Assembly (NCBI GenBank): GCA_027405735.1
Contig: JAPEHQ010000001.1
Span: 4,402,001-4,466,000, forward strand
DNA from: Mucor racemosus
Lineage: Eukaryota; Mucoromycota; Mucoromycetes; Mucorales; Mucoraceae
Length of the DNA: 64,000 nucleotides
Direction: 5' to 3'
This document shows, one piece after another, positions 60,497-64,000 of this stretch; within the stretch, counting starts at the first letter, position 1, and each line of letters begins with the position of its first letter. A model generated the notes under the pieces. The model was not told where the DNA came from. It worked only from the letters and a program-made list of their open reading frames with translations, and did no database searches. A program made the position numbers and the translations under genes.

Positions 60497-63400
60497 ATGT
60501 CGGCCCTGGCTGACACTTTATTCCCCAGTTCTGTACATAATTCTTCTCATACTGTAAATATTTCTCTCTCTCTATGGAATGCCAATGGTCTCCGTACCTC
60601 TGTAGTTCATGATGTCCTATCTCATGTCTTGGGTACTCATGTTCTCTTTGTTACTGAAACCTGGCTTACCACTGGATCTTTTCCCACCAACTGGTCTCAA
60701 TTTCACCTATATGGTACGAAAGTACCGGGTGCTTTTAACCGTGGTTCTGGTGGTGTCTCTGCTTTTGTGTCTCCTTCCTGTCCTTTTTCTGTCTCTCAAC
60801 TTCCGTCCTATAACCCTCACACTTTGTCCCTTAGGGTTGGCGCCCTAACGGTACATTGTATTTACTTTCCTCCACCCTTATCTACTGATAAGGTGCTCTC
60901 GGTCCTTAATTCATTGCCTCTGCATAGGGATACTATTTTATGTGGTGATTTCAACGCTCGGTTTGGTTCTCTTACTGGAGATGCTATTCGTAACTCCCGT
61001 GGTGTTGCTCTTGCTCCCTGGATTGAGGAATCTGGTTTGTCGGTGCTTAATGCTACTCTGGCTCATGGTGTAAAAACTTTTTTGACGTTTCGGAATCAAA
61101 AAGAGCAGAGTAGTATTATTGGTCTGTTTCTTACCAATATTGGTGCAGCTGCTTTGGTAAATCCTCAACTGGTGGTTGAGTCTGATCTCTCTTTGGGTTC
61201 CGATCATCGGCTGATGGTCCTTACATTTGGGTATGTTCCTCCTTCTGGTGATTTGGCGGTGTCTGCTGGTTCTGCTTTGGCTCCAAGACGGTTATGGAAG
61301 CTCTCGAAACTGGGTAAGGACAAGCCCTTGGGTTTGTACCGATGCCTCTTTCGATCTTCGGTTGCTCCTCTGGTGGTTACTCTCTCTGGTTTGGTGTCTG
61401 CTCCTCCTGAAACTCGTCCAGATATTGATGCACTCAACGATTCTCTGAATCAATGTTTGTATGAAGCTCTGGATGGCTCTGTTGGTATCAAGACTGGTCG
61501 TCCTGGCCATTGGAAGAAGTTCTGGACTCCTGAAATTGAGGATGCTGCTCGTTCGCGGGATCGTCTATACAGCAAGTGGCGTCATTCCTTTGGGATTGAC
61601 AAAGTGAGTTGTTGGCTTCACTATAAAGAGGCACATCGTCGGTTTCGGTCACTGGTGCAAGCTGCAAAGCGAAGGTCTTGGAAAAAGTTCTGTACAACAC
61701 TGGAGAGTGATTTCTCAAAAGCTACTGCTGCTATCAAGCGTATTAAGCGTAACAAAGAATCCTCCTCTACTTACAGTCATCCTGATGGTCCTTCTGCTTC
61801 TGTTAATGTTATGGGTGCTCATTTGGCTTCCGTTTATGACGGTTCTCTACTTGCAACTGCTACTCGGCCTCCCCCTCCTTGTGCTTTTGACTCTGATCTG
61901 CCCTTTTCGGTACCTGAGGCTCTGTCACTTTTTGATGCTGATACTCTTGTATCTCACATTAAGCGTCTTCCAACTAATAAAGCTCCCGGTCCGGACCACT
62001 TAAAGGCCGAAATGCTTAAGCCCTTGGTTACTGAACTTGCTCCTCTACTGTCTTTGTTGTTTACCTTGTGCTATCAATGGGGTTACACTCCTGATCTCTG
62101 GCGCCAAGCCCAGGTCTTCCCTATATTCAAAAAAGGGGATGCTACTGATCCTGGTAACTACCGCCCAATTTCACTGACTTCGGTAATGCGTAAACTCTTT
62201 GAGTTTTCTCTAATGCCAGAGCTTGATCTGCACTCTCCTGCTCTTGATGTTGCTCAAGGTGGTTTTAGACCTCAACGTAGTCCTCTGGATCAAGCCCTCT
62301 GCTTGCATGACTTGATGCATGATTATTTTCTGACTCATAGACGGTACCCTGTTGTTGCTTTCCTGGATATCAAGTCGGCATATGATACGGTGGATCGTAG
62401 GGTTATCTGGAAAGCCTTGGCTGGCTCTTCTCTTCCTAGACCTGTTCTGAGCCTGTTGATTAATATGTTTGACAGTGTGTCTGTGTCGGTACTGATTGCT
62501 AATCACAACTCTGCTGCTTTCTCTCCTGCTACCGGTGTCTTACAAGGTTCAGTGCTTAGCCCCCACTTGTATTCGTTATATATCAACTCCTTACCGGGTC
62601 TGCTGCGGTCTGTTGCTACTGGTGCTACTATGGTGTCTCCTCCTGGAGCCTATAATTCTATTGCTATTAATAGTTTGCTTTTCGCCGACAATGTTGCTAT
62701 TTTCGGGTCCAAAACTGACGTCCAACATATGCTCGATTTGGCTTCTGACCACTCTGTTGCTCTTGGCTATCGGTGGAAACCGTCTAAGTGTGCTGTCTTA
62801 AATGCCCCTGCTGCTTCATCTGGTGACCAGTTAACCCTGTATGACGAACCTCTCCCCATTGTGGAGGAGTTTGTTTATCTGGGTATGCCCTTTCGTCGTA
62901 AAGGTCTGTATGCTCCCGGTATTCTGTCTCTTCGGTCCTCTGGTGCTGTCAAAACTATGGCCTTGCTCAACTCAGTTGGTGTCAACCGTACTGGGTTTTC
63001 TCTATTGCTTTGCTCTCGCCTCTACAAGTCCTTTATTCGTCCCAAAATTGAATATGGGCTAGCTATCTCCCATCTCTCTTTTCAGGATTTTAAGGCTCTT
63101 GATACTCTACAAAACAGGCTCGTTGGCATGTTTGTGGGCAGTTCGTGGTTTAATGTTGCCAAACACATTACCTGCATTCCGTCCATGAAACATCGCTACA
63201 ATATCTTGGCTACCAGATATGCTCTCCGTGCTGATACTCTACCCGAGGATAGTCTTTTGGTACTGCTCCGTGATAGTCTCCACTATACCAGATTGGATAA
63301 ATACATCTGTGAAAACAGCATGTATCTATCACTACCTGATCCTGTTCCTAGCACTGCCGGGTTAGTCAATTTTTTTAACGACTTTTGGCAAGACCAGGTG

Positions 63401-63850
63401 GACCATCAACTAGTTGCTGCTGCTACTAATGGTACACAAACTCTCCTGCGTAACTGTCGCCCGTCTGTCTCTCGTCCTGACCCTATTCTGTATTTGCCTA
63501 TTGGTCGTTCTGCTCGTAGTCGTCTAGTTCGTTGGCGTCTTGGTCGGTACACAAATATGAGGGAAGAATGCCCATGTAGATCGCCCTTTGGGGTCTATAT
63601 TTCTCGGGATCACTTCCTCTCCTGTCGTGCTCTGGATGGTGCCCTGTTGGATACTCTGCCTGCTGCTCCTCTTGGTGTTCACAAAATTGATCATGCTCTG
63701 AATCTCTTACCGGAGAAAGCGTCTGCTGGTCCTCCTCCATTTTGGTCGGCTCTTTTAGCTCTGCTACATGCCATTGATTGTCTTGTGCATCCATTGGCAG
63801 TTATTGCCTCTGATCCAGATCCAGGATATTCTTGGTATATCAACAAATAG
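60497..63850 (+). CDS. LINE ORF2: AP endonuclease / reverse transcriptase
   Basis: 1117 residues with no interruption. The AP-endonuclease domain (about 20-245) shows LWNANG, TETW, CGDFNAR and GSDHR. Reverse transcriptase (about 480-760) has LPTNKAPGPDHLKAEML, FKKGD..PGNYRPISLTS, GFRPQRSPLDQ, motif A FLDIKSAYDTVDR, TGVLQGSVLSPHL, and motif C LLFADNVAIFGS, where the usual FADD is FADN. Near the C terminus CPCRS...SRDHFLSC has a CCHC-like spacing. The frame is open further upstream inside ORF1; the ATG at 60497 was chosen because it directly follows the ORF1 stop. The FADN change may impair catalysis unless it is normal for this lineage. Confidence 0.92.
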   Translation: MSALADTLFPSSVHNSSHTVNISLSLWNANGLRTSVVHDVLSHVLGTHVLFVTETWLTTGSFPTNWSQFHLYGTKVPGAFNRGSGGVSAFVSPSCPFSVSQLPSYNPHTLSLRVGALTVHCIYFPPPLSTDKVLSVLNSLPLHRDTILCGDFNARFGSLTGDAIRNSRGVALAPWIEESGLSVLNATLAHGVKTFLTFRNQKEQSSIIGLFLTNIGAAALVNPQLVVESDLSLGSDHRLMVLTFGYVPPSGDLAVSAGSALAPRRLWKLSKLGKDKPLGLYRCLFRSSVAPLVVTLSGLVSAPPETRPDIDALNDSLNQCLYEALDGSVGIKTGRPGHWKKFWTPEIEDAARSRDRLYSKWRHSFGIDKVSCWLHYKEAHRRFRSLVQAAKRRSWKKFCTTLESDFSKATAAIKRIKRNKESSSTYSHPDGPSASVNVMGAHLASVYDGSLLATATRPPPPCAFDSDLPFSVPEALSLFDADTLVSHIKRLPTNKAPGPDHLKAEMLKPLVTELAPLLSLLFTLCYQWGYTPDLWRQAQVFPIFKKGDATDPGNYRPISLTSVMRKLFEFSLMPELDLHSPALDVAQGGFRPQRSPLDQALCLHDLMHDYFLTHRRYPVVAFLDIKSAYDTVDRRVIWKALAGSSLPRPVLSLLINMFDSVSVSVLIANHNSAAFSPATGVLQGSVLSPHLYSLYINSLPGLLRSVATGATMVSPPGAYNSIAINSLLFADNVAIFGSKTDVQHMLDLASDHSVALGYRWKPSKCAVLNAPAASSGDQLTLYDEPLPIVEEFVYLGMPFRRKGLYAPGILSLRSSGAVKTMALLNSVGVNRTGFSLLLCSRLYKSFIRPKIEYGLAISHLSFQDFKALDTLQNRLVGMFVGSSWFNVAKHITCIPSMKHRYNILATRYALRADTLPEDSLLVLLRDSLHYTRLDKYICENSMYLSLPDPVPSTAGLVNFFNDFWQDQVDHQLVAAATNGTQTLLRNCRPSVSRPDPILYLPIGRSARSRLVRWRLGRYTNMREECPCRSPFGVYISRDHFLSCRALDGALLDTLPAAPLGVHKIDHALNLLPEKASAGPPPFWSALLALLHAIDCLVHPLAVIASDPDPGYSWYINK

Positions 63851-64000
63851 ACTCGACTTTGACGAACAGTTTGTATATTGTTTTCTTTGTGCGGTACCTC
63901 GGTGGTAAGTGGTTATCAAAGTTCCCATCCGATGGTTTTCCCTCAAGATCAATATTACATCACTCATTAGTCATATCGTTCTTTGGCAACTCACACACAT

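Larger units (their letters stand above)
59320..64000 (+). mobile_element. APE-type non-LTR (LINE) retrotransposon, 3' end beyond window
   Basis: Two consecutive open ORFs (59536-60495 and 60497-63850) with coiled-coil ORF1, apurinic endonuclease and reverse transcriptase. Base composition is clearly richer in C, G and T than the surrounding DNA, indicating a separate history. The left boundary is not defined: no target-site duplication can be located without the 3' end. There is no RNase H domain. It may belong to the Mucoromycota LINE group known from pericentric regions (Grem-LINE1); that is an inference from taxon and architecture only. Confidence 0.88.

Noticed and set aside
59707..63850. 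Many overlapping ORFs in other frames of the LINE
   Set aside because: All are shadows of ORF1 and ORF2, produced by the pyrimidine-rich composition of the element.

Overview
The window reads as nuclear DNA of an early-diverging filamentous fungus, most likely Mucoromycota (Mucorales-like). Intergenic DNA is very AT-rich. Genes carry several short GT-AG introns of about 45-100 nt with T-rich 3' ends, and protein families are fungal (Nha1-type antiporter, Boi-type SH3-SAM-PH protein, Mtc5/WDR59, a fungal Crypton with a GCR1_C domain). The order-level assignment is inference; no marker gene fixes the species.

Layout: 1-1491, 3' part of a plasma-membrane Na+/H+ antiporter. 1880-17479, a very large inverted repeat: two nearly identical arms of about 4.8 kb (1880-6685 and 12673-17479), each prolonged inward by about 150 bp of diverged homology, around a gene-free loop of about 5.7 kb. 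18545-22106, a cytochrome P450, prefoldin subunit 4, and the convergent Fe-S scaffold NFU1. 22107-27170, repeat remnants. 27171-28664, a CaMK-type kinase. 30607-32885, an F-box/WD40 protein and the small CMC4 gene (three exons, two of them under 25 nt). 34280-37564, a Boi1/Boi2-like SH3-SAM-PH protein with an extra calponin-homology-like region. 39587-40900, adenosine kinase. 41690-45755, a dispersed repeat interrupted by an apparently intact 2.9-kb Crypton transposon. 46313-56597, a copper P-type ATPase, RAD52, and the divergent MTC5/WDR59 gene. 59239-59312, tRNA-Ile(AAU). 59536 to the end, an APE-type LINE retrotransposon with two open ORFs.

The host genes are unlinked housekeeping functions: ion and copper homeostasis, adenosine salvage, Fe-S assembly, chaperoning, mitochondrial Cx9C protein, recombination, TORC1 signalling, polarity. 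There is no metabolic cluster. Almost every intergenic gap over 1 kb holds repeat debris. One family (called R1 here) appears five times, including both arms of the inverted repeat and the copy split by the Crypton. The observations most worth following are the giant inverted repeat with conversion-like boundaries, a WD40 exon fragment carried in both arms, the nested Crypton with 11-bp flanking direct repeats, and a LINE beside a tRNA gene whose reverse transcriptase reads FADN where FADD is expected.

All exon joins were worked out by hand from splice signals and reading-frame continuity. The stated lengths are consistent with uninterrupted frames but have no transcript support.
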